Shown here piece by piece: positions 10,452 to 20,769 of a DNA stretch of 29,644 bases. This stretch comes from Perkinsus olseni (lineage: Eukaryota > Perkinsozoa > Perkinsida): the NCBI GenBank assembly GCA_013115125.1, contig JABANN010000430.1, positions 1 through 29,644 on the forward strand, written 5' to 3'. The translations under genes and the position numbers were made by a program. How positions within the stretch are numbered: position 1 is the first letter of the stretch; every line of letters begins with the position of its first letter. The notes below the pieces were generated by a model that did no database searches, was not told where the DNA came from, and saw only the letters and a program-made list of their open reading frames with translations.

Positions 10452-12526
10452 CTACAGAGATTCAACCCTGTCCGTAGAAATGATGTAGGCTTCACCAAGA
10501 GGCATCTTCTGGCCCCTCAAAGCTTTAGAGGCAAAACCAGCCCATCGATCGATCGCAGTTTGTCCGAGAGGAACCACCTGAATTCTCGATTATCGCGAGT
10601 TCGAGCCAGCGAGAACAATCAGCAGTTCAAAATAGGGTGCTGCGAACTTAGTAAAAACTCGCTGGGCTTGTCACTTGGGAGACACGATTGTCACAAGGGA
10701 TGAACCATCCACCGGTGGTGCTCAGATACCGGGTAGTCCAAGTTTACGTACATTGTTTGTCAGGGGGCACCTCGAAGATTGTTGCGTTCCAGTGACGGTA
10801 GAAAAACCAGACCAGGGAGGGAGTTCAACAGAGACATGCAGGCCAAGTTAGTAGGCTACGCTAGTAGCCCTAGCTAGATCAAATGCAGCTCACGAATCAC
10901 TAGAGGTTACGCAAAGCCCTCACCCGCCGCCGTTGCCCAACTTACCCTCGAAAATATCGGGAACACGTGGAACATGTTCTCATAGACTTCGAAGCATACA
11001 CTCCCCTTGGCTTTATCCACAAAACGCGCGATATCATCGTACAAGGCCTCTACGCTGCCAGCCTGTCACCAGCAATGGGAGGAGCGCGAAGGAGGCAGCT
11101 GGACCCTCACCTGTACTAGGATAGGCGCATTCCCGAATGCCTCGGGACTGACGTCTCCGTAGACCACCGAGAATAACGGATGCTGAAAGGATAATGTTGA
11201 TGCTAATGGCAATGAATGACAAGCAGAAACTGGGTGAGAAGTAGCCTTACTTTATCCATTCTGTGATCAGGAGCCATCTCTCTCACCCTCACCCACTCCT
11301 CATCATCGAACTTGCCGGCCCTCTGGACGTAGCTATCACTTTCTAAGGGATGATTTACCGTATCCATCCTCTCCCCAGGGTGGGGGGGCCTCCCGTACAG
11401 AGGAGTAGCGCAGTGCCACAGCATGACGTCTGTCACAAAGTCACCGCTGGTGTCGAAAGCCTTACGAGCCGCAGAGGGACCGAAGTCGACGAAAGGATCG
11501 AGAGCCAGGCAGCAGGCAGGCTTGGGCAGGTCCTTGCAGAAGAAGTTGCCAGCAAGGCACTTTAGGAACCCCAGCTCGAGGCCACCGCCCGCCGAGTCAC
11601 CAGCGACCGCGATACGATCGCTCTTCACGGGGAAGCGCTCTTGAGTGAGGAGGAATTTATAGCCCTTCACAAGCTCCTCCAGTGGGGTGGGTAGAATCTT
11701 CTCGGGTGCAAGGCTGTACTCAATGATGTACCCCACCACTACGACGTCCTTCCAACCTTCACCACGCAGCTTAGCCTGCATGGTCTCTATGATGTTCACG
11801 ACGAGACCCAGATGGCTGATCACACCGTCGAAAAAACAGTAGCCGCCACCATGGACAAAGTAAAGGACAACAACATTCTTCGGGTCAACCGGACCCTCAG
11901 AGCTCCAAACCTGATGGCAGCCACTTACGCAAAGGACACACGCGATGGTCCGATCGTACCCAGAGACCTTTGTTAACATTCTTAGATGCCGGTATCAGCT
12001 CAGTACTCACATGTGGATGGTATAGGCGCACCAGAGCCGGGATCCATACCTTGGCAGGAGTGACGAAGGCCGAGCGGCAGGTTCCACTAACCCACCTTCC
12101 CAACAGCCTCTATCTCTCTCATCACACTCGGATAGAGCTCCCCATCAGAGCTCGACTCAACACTGAACTAAATGCCACAGAGGCCATGAAGGAAGAGAGC
12201 TAACCTACAAGGACTCATCAAACGCGCTACCTCGTCCGGCATCCGAAGGAGCCTTGTAACGCCATTTTCGCCCACGATAGTCTCGCCGGTGAAGGCCATC
12301 AGCGCCAGCTTCAACGAGATGTTTCATCATGAGATACCACGCCCTCAGACCCGCTCTCCAAAAGGCCCTGAAGGCAGCCCAGTGCACAGGCAGCCTGCCT
12401 GAGGTAGGCCCTAACTCCTAGGATAATGCCAGACCGCTACCTGAATATATCCGTCCCCTCTGGCGTGGGGAATGGTATCGTGCGCAGCCACGCCTCCAGC
12501 AAAATACGCAGTCCTCTCAGCGACAT
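10452..12526 (-). pseudogene. HSL-type hydrolase C, frame broken in exon 2/3 (probable pseudogene)
   Basis: Array member with exons 12441-12526, a merged exon 12231-12367, 12096-12167, 11960-12049, 11251-11910, 11111-11182, 10946-11062 and 10452-10577. Apart from the merged exon, all lengths equal those of B. The merged exon is 137 nt where exons 2 plus 3 of B make 148, and intron 2 is absent. So about 70 bp were lost, including 11 coding bases. The reading frame after MMKHLVEAG no longer enters LALMAFTGE, and the frame of the second half is closed upstream by a TGA. The catalytic parts are intact: HGGG, GDSAGG, MFHVF, and the Glu acid position in AGSVEAL. The last intron is 368 nt, far longer than in A or B. 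The lesion may be young, or a transcript could start downstream of it; an assembly error is possible. Confidence 0.7.
10960..11910 (-). repeat. 951-bp block shared with B (copy in C)
   Basis: Partner of 7645-8595. Within it, about 11268-11395 departs from B and follows A instead. It shares with A the codons for MDTVNHPLESDSYVQ, where B has LDTINRPLESDECIQ, and several silent differences. The copy therefore looks like a mosaic of two donors. Confidence 0.75.
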
Positions 12527-12922
12527 TAAGAACAGGTGGAAGCCTGGAACTCCGGAACATGATGACCATACGAGCGACCAATAGGAAGCGACGTGTGACG
12601 CAGTTGAGGAGAAGAAGCACGAGCGTGACAGAGTCAGAAGTTCAAGACCTACATAAACTCGCAAGAACCATTCGACTGAACCGCGCAACATCGAGGAAAC
12701 AAATGGTAGAAACCAGAGCTGTCGTGCGATATAGAACGCTCCCGCTCAGTGCGGGAAACGGTCGATCAAGCGCTACGGGTGAATAAACACCACCTTGGGA
12801 GTCCACGTCCCTTGAAAAAGTCATCGGGGCGAGACCTGACATGGCCTTCTATACACATCAAGAAGCGGAATTTGGACCTCCTGCGTGTTGTTGTTGTCGA
12901 CGGACAACTCAAATACAAGACT
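12527..12922. other. C-D intergenic region
   Basis: About 400 nt between the first recognised exon of C and the stop of D. A YAG acceptor lies 20 nt upstream of the C start codon, at the same distance as in B. An upstream 5' exon around 12650-12690 is possible but not supported by comparison with A or D. Nothing else seen. Confidence 0.45.
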
Positions 12923-14812
12923 CTATTCTTGTTCATACGTACCGACCCACTCCGCCGAGCGACCCGTTAAGTCTATGCTCAACGATCGGCCCGACGGCCA
13001 ATACCCTTCAGAGTACGAACGACCAATTGGAAGCTTCTGGGGAGTTCGAATTGCATCAGCCACAAAGCGGGCCATGCGGCGCAGGGCAAGTTGCGACTGT
13101 GGAAGACTCTGAGGGACACAAGACTTAGCGTTAACACGCTTGCATGTTCCCTACCGAATACTGCTGAAAGCTGTGGAACATGTTTTCGTACAACTCCAAC
13201 ATGACTGTCCCTTGAGTAGCTTCAGCGAAGGCAGCTATATCCTCGGCTAAACCTTCAGACCCTCCCGCCTGACACTTCCCACGTACGACCAACACGAATG
13301 ATGCACAGCAGCTCACCTGCACGAGTATCGGGACGTTGCCGAATGCTGCTGGAGTGAGCTCTCCGCACATGCACGAAAACAACGGGTTCTGCACAAGGAA
13401 CTGATCAGCTTAGATAATCAATTCCCTCACCTCTTCAGGCTTGCCCGACGGAGACAGCTGCCGTGCACGCCTCCATTCCTCATCCTCAAACATGCCGCTT
13501 CTACGAACGTGGTCTTCGCTCTCGTCTGGCCTGTCTTGAAGGTTCATCCGTTCTCTCGGTTTCGATGGTCTCCCATAAAGGGCGCAGCTCGCCATGTACC
13601 ACCCAGCCGCGTTCGAGACCACATCCCTTGTCATATCAAGTGACCGTCGCGCTAGCCTTCCCCGCAGGCTCACGACCGGCGATATCGCAACACAGCAGCC
13701 CGGACGAGGCAAATTGACCGCGAAGTAGTTTGACGCGAGACACTTGAGCAGCGACAGCGAGAGAGTGCCTCCAGAAGAATCGCCGGACACGACCACGCGG
13801 TTAGCCTCTACTGGGTATCTGTCCTGCGTGAGGATGTATCGGTAGGCCTGGACGACCTCCTGGAGCTGCGTGGGCAGGATAGCCTCCGGCGCCCGAGTGT
13901 AGTTAACAATGAGGGCGACTACTTTCACCCCCGTCATGCCGTTCTCCCTCAGCTCCTTCTGTAAAGTGTCAATAATTCTGGCGACGAATAGTCGATGTGA
14001 CGAGACCCCGTCAAAGAAGCACATGTAGCCACCGTGGATGTAATAGAGAACCACATACTGACTCACAGGCACCTCGTAGCGCTCCCTTATCATGACCTGA
14101 CCGAGCAACAAATCATCAATACTCACAATGACAGAGAAAGCCAGCATTCGCTCGACGAGGGCGATAGAGGTGATTTACCCAGAGCCTCTCAGGCATATCT
14201 CCCGTCCGCGGCAATCTCTTCGTCTTCAATCCAGGGAATGCAGCACTGGCCAGTATAGGGTCATGCGCCTGACGAATGACAAGAAAGTTGAACCCACAGG
14301 ACAGAGGGCTTGCTCCTGCCTCTCTTAGCGCCTCTTTCACTCGCAGGTAGCTACCGATCAGTCTCGAGCTCCTGCTCCACTCGACGTCGAACTGAAGGAG
14401 GGCAGGCCTAACGAAGCCGGCAAACGGCAGCAGCAGCAGCCGCCCACGGTCTCCGGAGGACGGTCAAACAGCACTATTCGCTCCTCGGGGCGGAGACGGC
14501 GACCACTGAGCTTGAACCATAGCAACTGAGAAGACTCGAGAGTTCCGAGGTAAAATTTCTCTCCGCGCCATGATTGCATACGGCTCCAGCAAGGAGACCA
14601 AGAGAGGCGGCCCACCTTGAAGCCTATCCGAATCCACTTGAGACAGACGTAGAACCACACCCAGATATTGGTGCTTATAATAACTCTGAGAAGGGGGTCC
14701 CACCACCATAGACGGGAAGGCGATACCTCCAGAGATTTGTCCCTTGGGGGGACCAGAATGGCGTAGATCGCTGCAACAGCTTCGCCCACAGGAGGAATTT
14801 CCGCGAAGGCAT
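12923..14812 (-). CDS. Divergent HSL-type alpha/beta-hydrolase D
   Basis: Open eight-exon gene of 494 residues. Exons: 14727-14812, 14616-14685, 14448-14525, 14179-14391, 13431-14096, 13317-13388, 13155-13268, 12923-13108. Exons 1-3 have exactly the lengths of those in B (86, 70, 78 nt) although few residues are shared, which supports the model and the start Met. Exons 4 and 5 are merged into one 213-nt exon, 51 nt longer than their sum in A and B. The oxyanion motif reads HGGY at 170-173 instead of HGGG. The nucleophile elbow is GDSSGG with Ser256; the acid position is Glu400; His427 lies in MFHSF. The last exon is longer (61 residues) with its own tail. Introns are 41-90 nt; the 48-nt intron at 13269-13316 has no stop and keeps frame. 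Probably functional with altered activity, but the HGGY change leaves catalysis in doubt. Confidence 0.85.
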
Positions 14813-15240
14813 GCAGGCGGTGACACTGAGCCTCCTTTTAACGGACCTCCAAAGGCTGACAACACGAATCTCGACGACTCAACAGAGGTGTTCAGTGGAT
14901 TAATTCTGAAATCCAGAATCGATCCTGGGACCGAATTTCACGGGTGAAAAGAAGACCACAGAATCTGAGTCTCAGATGGGGGAGACGAGCGGCTCGCATC
15001 GCCATGGACAGTGGGCGTTGGTATCAGGAGGGGGCAATTCACAGACGCCGTCGCACTCGACCTTAGCTGTCCCAACGCCCACTACTGTCGAGCAACCGAG
15101 CACGGCGAGGTTTGAGAACTATTTGAATGAACGGGGGGGAAGGTTGGATCGACAGACACCTCCGAACGCAATCCGAGTCGCTGAAACGGGAGACGAAGCT
15201 CATGATGATAACTGGTGAAAATCAGGAGAAACCTAACTCC
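14813..15240. other. D-SCAMP intergenic region
   Basis: Holds the upstream region of D (a CAG acceptor lies 13 nt before its start codon) and the downstream region of the SCAMP gene. The plus-strand frames at 14744-15312 show no recognisable protein. I see no RNA gene or repeat. Confidence 0.45.
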
Positions 15241-15885
15241 CTACGGCGTTGTTGCTGGCTCATCGAACCTAACTGGGCAGAGCCTTATCATCAGATAGAG
15301 GTTATAGCATGAAAATGATACATACCCAAGCCACAGCAAACTCTCTACAATGACGGCGAACCACCAGTAGCCTCTCACCGAATAGGTGAGGCTCTTCAAG
15401 AAGCCGTTAATGGCACCACCGCCGGCCAGCATGAAGTACAGCCCAATGATGATCATGATGACCGAGGCAATCTTGTAGTAAAGGAGGTGCCTTTTCGAGC
15501 GCATTGCCAGGCCTAGGTATCCGAGGTAGAAGACGACAAATGATGCCGAGCCGAAGATGATCAGGTTGAGGAAAGTGTACAGCAGAGTGACCCACGGGGA
15601 GCGATACGCCAGTATGACGATGATGGTGTCCACAATGTTGAGGAGAAGCACTGCCACGGCCAACAGGTAGTTGGCATGCAGCAAGTTGCATCTGTGAGCC
15701 ACGTTGATGGGCAGGTCATCGTGCGGCTTGTAGTGGAAGAGCTTGGTCCCCTTGGGGTAGTTCAGGTCAGACCAGTCGGGCCCCTGCGTTGGCGGACCCG
15801 TGACGTTGAACGAGAATTGAGGGTTGCGGTTCTCCGGCGGCAACACTCTTGGTGCCCCGGGGGATGAATCGACAGGACTGTTCAT
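15241..15885 (-). CDS. Secretory carrier-associated membrane protein (SCAMP) family
   Basis: Single exon of 214 residues from the ATG at 15885. I chose this over the in-frame ATG at 15954 because it lies 13 nt after a CAG acceptor and removes an atypical leader. SCAMPs are four-pass proteins of post-Golgi and endosomal membranes that take part in vesicle traffic. The N-terminal 70 residues are cytosolic, Pro-rich and carry an NYP/HYK segment like that before TM1 in SCAMPs. Four hydrophobic segments lie at about 73-94, 98-125, 136-156 and 173-199. The TM2-TM3 loop has the FxxYLGYLGLAMRSK pattern, like the WYRPLYxAFR loop of the family. The C-terminal tail is only about 14 residues. A GTATGT...AAG pair near the end could act as a 43-nt intron, but splicing it out would cut TM4, so I read through. 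Confidence 0.72.
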   Translation of the reverse strand: MNSPVDSSPGAPRVLPPENRNPQFSFNVTGPPTQGPDWSDLNYPKGTKLFHYKPHDDLPINVAHRCNLLHANYLLAVAVLLLNIVDTIIVILAYRSPWVTLLYTFLNLIIFGSASFVVFYLGYLGLAMRSKRHLLYYKIASVIMIIIGLYFMLAGGGAINGFLKSLTYSVRGYWWFAVIVESLLWLGYVSFSCYNLYLMIRLCPVRFDEPATTP

Positions 15886-16478
15886 CTCGGATGATATCCT
15901 GAATCGGAATACACCACCGTCGCCAAACAAACGCAACAACCAAGCGGCCACCAAAATAGCGAATCCTGATTGAAATACTTATATGGCAAGAAATACGTCA
16001 TGCGATGACTCAGCTCTTTATGACGGTGAATGTCTTATCCTCAGAAGAGCCGACCTGAGAAAGCAAGCTTTAGCCTGAAAAACACGATGCTGATGCTGAC
16101 CTTAACATTGGGGATCACACTGTTATTCTCCTGGGTGCAATCAGGAGTACTGCTGTGCTTTCGTAGATGATAACGACAAAGATTCTCGCCAATCTCCGGG
16201 CTGTTGATGATCCTGTGGCAGCCGTGAGGTACACTACCAGCGGCCTGAGCAGTGCGAAACGACCCTCGCTGCGTGCAGGGGGCTCCTATCACGCCGCCCA
16301 TCACCACTCATGCGCTGCCCCTCACCTTGAGAGCTTGTAACGTTTGACTATGCTCCTCCACTTCTCCGTCGCTAACCGAACTATCAGACCCCGAAGCGAG
16401 GTGGGCACCTCTGGGGGCCGACACATCGGACATCACCCCGATGCCTGTAGCAAATGCTCATGACCACAATGGCCGAGC
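15886..16478. other. SCAMP-E intergenic region, with possible extra 3' exon of E
   Basis: A GT donor at 16489 inside the last exon of E pairs with a CTACAG acceptor at 16445. It would open a further exon, 16308-16444, that stays in frame for 46 codons to a TGA. That exon is Ser/Glu-rich and plausible as a tail. The minus-strand frame at 16041-16307 is not supported as a gene. Confidence 0.4.
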
Positions 16479-18274
16479 TCAGCACCTACCCAAATCAGTG
16501 CTCTTCCAGGCGGATATCCTCCGCTTTTGCATCGCTCCGTCTTTTTCCACCACCGATACCGTCGAGGAGACCATCGGGCTCTCCGCGGGCGAGACCGTCA
16601 CCCCTTTCAGTGATAGACATATGCGCTTCGCCAAGAACTTGGACATCCGATTAACCGCGACCATACCCGATGGCAGCAACTGACAGAAGCAGCACCTCCT
16701 CCTCACCGAGACCCTGCCGCCGCTCACCCAAGCAAACAGCGGGAAGATGTGGAACATGTCAGTATAAACCTCGATGGACAGCTTCGACAGGCCGTAGACT
16801 TTCGCTCTTCGTGCCAAGGCCAGGGTGTCAACCAGTAAGCCTTCACTATCCCCGGCCTAAAGGCACAGCCCCTCATCGGGGTGGACAGTACCAGCGCTCA
16901 CTTGAATGATGATGGGGACGTCCTTCAGAGGGGTGAGGTCAGCATGTAGCGGGGATGCCAGCGGATTCTGAAATTGATATCTACAGACGATAGACAATCA
17001 ACGACAAACCACACCATCGCAACATCAGTCGTCAAAGATCTCGCTCGCCGCCAGGCCTTTGGATCGCTCGCGGCCGGTGGGCATTCAGAATCCTCATTCT
17101 CGCTGTCACCAAATAAGTAGAGATCCGCGCACATCCATATGCAAGCCTCAGTCAAGTAGCATATCCTACTCTGATAGGCCTACAAAAAGGGGGAGACACA
17201 TCGCACAAAGAGCATACCCACGATATCCCACCTTGTTGTCGATGGCCCTCCGCAGGTCCAAGAATGGACTACACACGCCGATCGCCCCCGGCAACGGCAT
17301 GGGCTTCCCCTCAGGCGTAAGATGCCCCATCGACAGTGCCAGCGTCATGGAAATAGACAGCCCACCTCCAGCAGAGTCGCCACACACTGCGATCTCCTTA
17401 CTCGACGCCACAGGATACCGACTGTTGTCACTCAGCAGGTACGTGTAGCCCTTGACAGCATCCTCAACGGCCGCTGGGAATACGTACTGAGGTGCCTTCC
17501 GGTAGTCTATTATGAAGCCGATGACGCGAGGGGCGACGTTGACGCCCAGCATGTCGTCGAACTCCTGCTGGGTCTTCATCACCAGCCGAGCGCAGTACTC
17601 GAGGTGGGAGTGCACTCCGTCAAGGAAAATATAGCCGCCACCGTGGAGGAAATACAAGACGACGATAGATTGCGAGATGCGCGAGCCTCCCATCGACCAT
17701 CTCTCCACCGGCCCTGTATGAACCCACACAGCCGGTATGGACCCCACCCTATCCTCCTCGGTTCGAATCCCGGGCAGGGCGATTCTCGCGTACAAAGGGA
17801 AGAAGAACGACAGCCATGTGTCATCCACCTTAGACACCGTCGCGTAGATGAGACTGCTCTCGGACTCCAGCATTTCATGCGGTCTCATCATCTCCAGGGC
17901 CAGCTCCACAGTCAGCGGCAGCTTCGGCGATTTCCGTCTACGCAAGATCACCGTGCCGATGACAAAACGTACGATCCTGGCAACATAGTGGCTGAGGAGA
18001 CGGACCCTTGCGGACCAGGGCAGCTTCATGTCCTGCAGAGTGAGCCTGAGCGCAGGAGAGAATTGCGGGGAAGGACACAGACGGCCGCCTACCTCAGGGC
18101 GTTCACCGATCTGTACAGAACGAGACACGTCATTTTAATGTGGTTTTTGGCCGCGTACAGAACCAACAGGCGGAGGAGAATGATCTCCTTCTTCCGGCCG
18201 ATGAGGATGGCTCTCATCACAGTTTTGAGCAGCCCTCGCACAGCTCCTGTCCGCTGCTGCACTTCGGACGCCAT
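16479..18274 (-). CDS. Divergent HSL-type alpha/beta-hydrolase E
   Basis: Six exons, 518 residues: 18093-18274, 17232-18045, 17015-17179, 16902-16967, 16728-16856, 16479-16679. Motifs: HGGG at 195-198, GDSAGG with Ser285, Glu414 in AGDSEGL at the acid position and His445 in MFHIF. The exon for NPLASPLHADL matches exon 7 of A-D. The first junction is again phase 2 across an Arg codon, so E shares ancestry with the array, but it has lost most upstream introns and has one of its own inside the domain. The N terminus (residues 1-60) is basic with a hydrophobic stretch IILLRLLVLY, perhaps a membrane anchor. The donor of exon 3 is uncertain by three codons. Splicing at 16489 would replace the last two residues by a Ser/Glu-rich tail ending at 16308. 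It is separated from the main array by the SCAMP gene. Confidence 0.85.
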
Positions 18275-18385
18275 TGAGTTAACACAAATGCTGGAAAATC
18301 AGGGAACCCAATTTAAACAGCCCCGACGTTGACCCCGGACCTGGATAAACCCAAAACCGGCCCACTCCACTGAGACCATCCCTGT

Positions 18386-20573
18386 TCATGCCCCCTGAGA
18401 CACCCTATCGGCAAGCCTATAGTGCACTATGGACGGCAGGGATTCCTCGAGCTTCCTCGCCTCGCCCGGCTTCATGTCCTAACACACAAGGCGCTCAGCG
18501 ACCATCGCTTGGGTCCCTTCATCGCACTCGCCATCTTCGGTACCTCAGTGCTGTTAGGAGCCTTCATAGCTACCGTCACGGGCTCCAACTCTACACGACC
18601 GCAAGCCTCCTCCACCTTCCTTCGGTACACCAGCTTCTGCTTACCAGACAGATGAACCTACGGCCCGGTTCCGAGGGAAACACCGTCGGCCGGCTCCATC
18701 CTCACTTGATGCCTGAAGGTCTCAACAGAGAGTCTACTGTCACCAGACAGCACGAGGGCCTCGGCAAGAGCCTTCCCGGACTCCTCCTCAATCAGTCTGG
18801 TCGCTGAGAGGCGACCTACGAGCTGGGAAGCTGAGCTGATAGCCACCATGAAAGGCAGTCTCATGCAGTGTCTCAGCAAGGGACTCACCCACGAAAATTC
18901 TGTCGAAAAACCGCTTGTACTTGTACTTCGGGAGTGTATCGGTCGTCAGGTCGCCGAGTAAGAAGTGTACGCGTACCTGCCCAAGCCGCGACAACCACCT
19001 GCATGAACAGCCGAGGCGTTTACGCTCTCGAATCCCGCTGGCAGCGATCGCCCTCTGCCGCCTTTGCCGCTGTCAGCCTCACTGTCCTCCTCATCTACTT
19101 CCTCTATCGTACACCTAACCCTCTCCAGCGGACTCTTGTACCTGCCCCTCGCTTCACGGCCGGTAGAAGCACGAAACCTTCGGATCGACAGCAGTGGAAG
19201 GGACCTCACGGATAGGAATCCTCCTCTTTAGATTTCGGGGGCAGCGTCTTAACCTGTCGCGTGGCAATTTCCGTCAGCATACAGGCGAGATTAAAGTCCG
19301 CGATCTCGTGGCTGCTGTGGACATGCTGCTCATTCGAAATCTAAGCCTGGAGTAGTCCAGAAGTTCACCATGTTGGCCGCAACAATTACCTTGAACAGAC
19401 GCTCCTGATCACACTTATTGTATGCCTCAGCACCGAAGCAGGGGAAGGGAGAGTTGATGATGTCTCCCCAGAAGCCTCGAACCTGCCAGACCACAGAGCT
19501 TGTCTGCACGGCTCCTGCTGCAGGTGGCTGACGGTACACACCTGCACACTAGTCCCCCGTGAACGGCAGCGGCCATCCACATAGCTGGCCATGGTCCGAT
19601 TGGGCTCATCGTACGTTCCAAGCCGTGTCTCATAGCATACGCCCGTCATTCCAAAGGACTTGTACTCCTGCCATGCGACAACAGCTGCCCGGCACGCTTG
19701 ACGGAGACGGCGCCACCTGCCAGTGCACCGCGGGAGCCACTGGTTTGATGCCGTTGTGATAGTCCCAATCCAGCAGGTTCTTCCTGTGGTCGTAGCGAGT
19801 TTTGTAGTATCCTCTCAGGCGCTGGTCCCTCAGATTTCTCGCGTCAAACTCCACAGACTCTCGCCAAAACCCTGACAGAAGCAGCCAGTCCGCGGTGTAA
19901 CAAAAGCCGGGTTACCAATGGCCTCGTGAACGGCATCTCTATCCCTGAACTTGAGTGTCGAGAAGTCCACAAGCTTGCTCAGGCCTGGAGGCAACACCGT
20001 CAGATCGACAATCCGCCATCAAAACACATCCCACCAGCGAGAGATCGGTCGTCCTCTGTGTCACCGCTCACGAGGGCCTGCAGTCGACCAACTTGCTCGG
20101 ACAGGTAACGAGCGTCCTTCTTTCGAACCTTGCCGAGCATAGGGAGCCGCTGGCTGCGGTTTCGGCACCCACCAGTGCGTTTGCGTATAGTGACAGAAAA
20201 AGTTCACAGCGCTCTCGGATTGTAAGCTTCGGGTTCGTGACAAGATCCAAGAAGAAGATATGTCGTGCAATGGTTTCGGCAGAGGACTCATGCACCTATC
20301 ACGCGACCGTAGACGTCTCCCGTCCAACGGTTTAGAGCTCACGTAGAAGTGCAGGGGCGGTTCGTCCACGTGCCGCCTAGCCACAGTCTTCAGTATATGC
20401 CTGATGTCACCAGCCCCCGTCATTAGAATATTCACCGGCAGCCCCGACGGCCGCTCTATGATAAAGACGATCACCAAAAGCGTCCTGCAGCGGAGGCTAC
20501 CACCGGGCTCTCCGAATGGCTCGTTGAGGAGGTCACAGGCGAAACTGTTGCCCCAAAACTGTGTGAAGCCCAT
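18386..20573 (-). CDS. DNAAF3: Dynein axonemal assembly factor 3
   Basis: Fourteen exons, 488 residues: 20504-20573, 20343-20455, 20173-20295, 20065-20128, 19916-19984, 19717-19871, 19542-19667, 19390-19482, 19210-19325, 19024-19141, 18889-18976, 18706-18830, 18544-18657, 18386-18478. All introns are GT-AG, 44-80 nt, and every junction keeps frame. DNAAF3 acts in the cytoplasm in preassembly of axonemal dynein arms. Family marks: a Rossmann-like GAGDIRHIL near the N terminus; a segment like the family's ENNLEAVARH; LKFRDRDAVHEA; RLRGYYKTRYDHRKN followed by DWDYH; MTGVCYE; PNRTMAS; RGFWGDI; and VHFLLGD. The middle (exon 10) is an acidic linker. The start Met fits the family N terminus and lies 7 nt after a CAG acceptor. 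Only 111 nt separate its stop from the start codon of E. Confidence 0.92.
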
Positions 20574-20769
20574 CGCTTCGCTGACTTCCCCAACATGAAG
20601 GGACGACGGAGCGGACGCCAGTGAGAAGGGGACCGACATCTCAGAAGGAGGGATCTCACTAGCACGCCCACAACTTCGCCCAATGTAGCCAGACACTGGT
20701 GATGAACCAAAGGGATGGAGTGACTACAAAAATGATCACCACACACCGCTGCGTTAACGATTAATCTCG

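Noticed and set aside
12640-12700. Possible extra 5' coding exon of C starting with an ATG
   Set aside because: A and D have no counterpart. All four array genes share a Met at the same place in the next exon, which explains the start without it.
15256-15325. GTATGT...AAG intron near the end of the SCAMP gene
   Set aside because: Removing it would truncate the fourth membrane segment. Reading through gives a full TM4 of the usual length.
16041-16307. 88-codon minus-strand frame between E and SCAMP
   Set aside because: It does not join in frame with the tail exon of E, and nothing in it is recognisable.
17755-17785. GGTTCGAATCC string resembling a tRNA T-loop
   Set aside because: It lies inside the coding exon of hydrolase E, the flanking bases do not form a T-stem, and no acceptor or anticodon arm fits upstream.
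17322-18332. 336-codon plus-strand open frame
   Set aside because: It is antisense to the exons of hydrolase E, which carries clear family motifs; the plus-strand translation has none.
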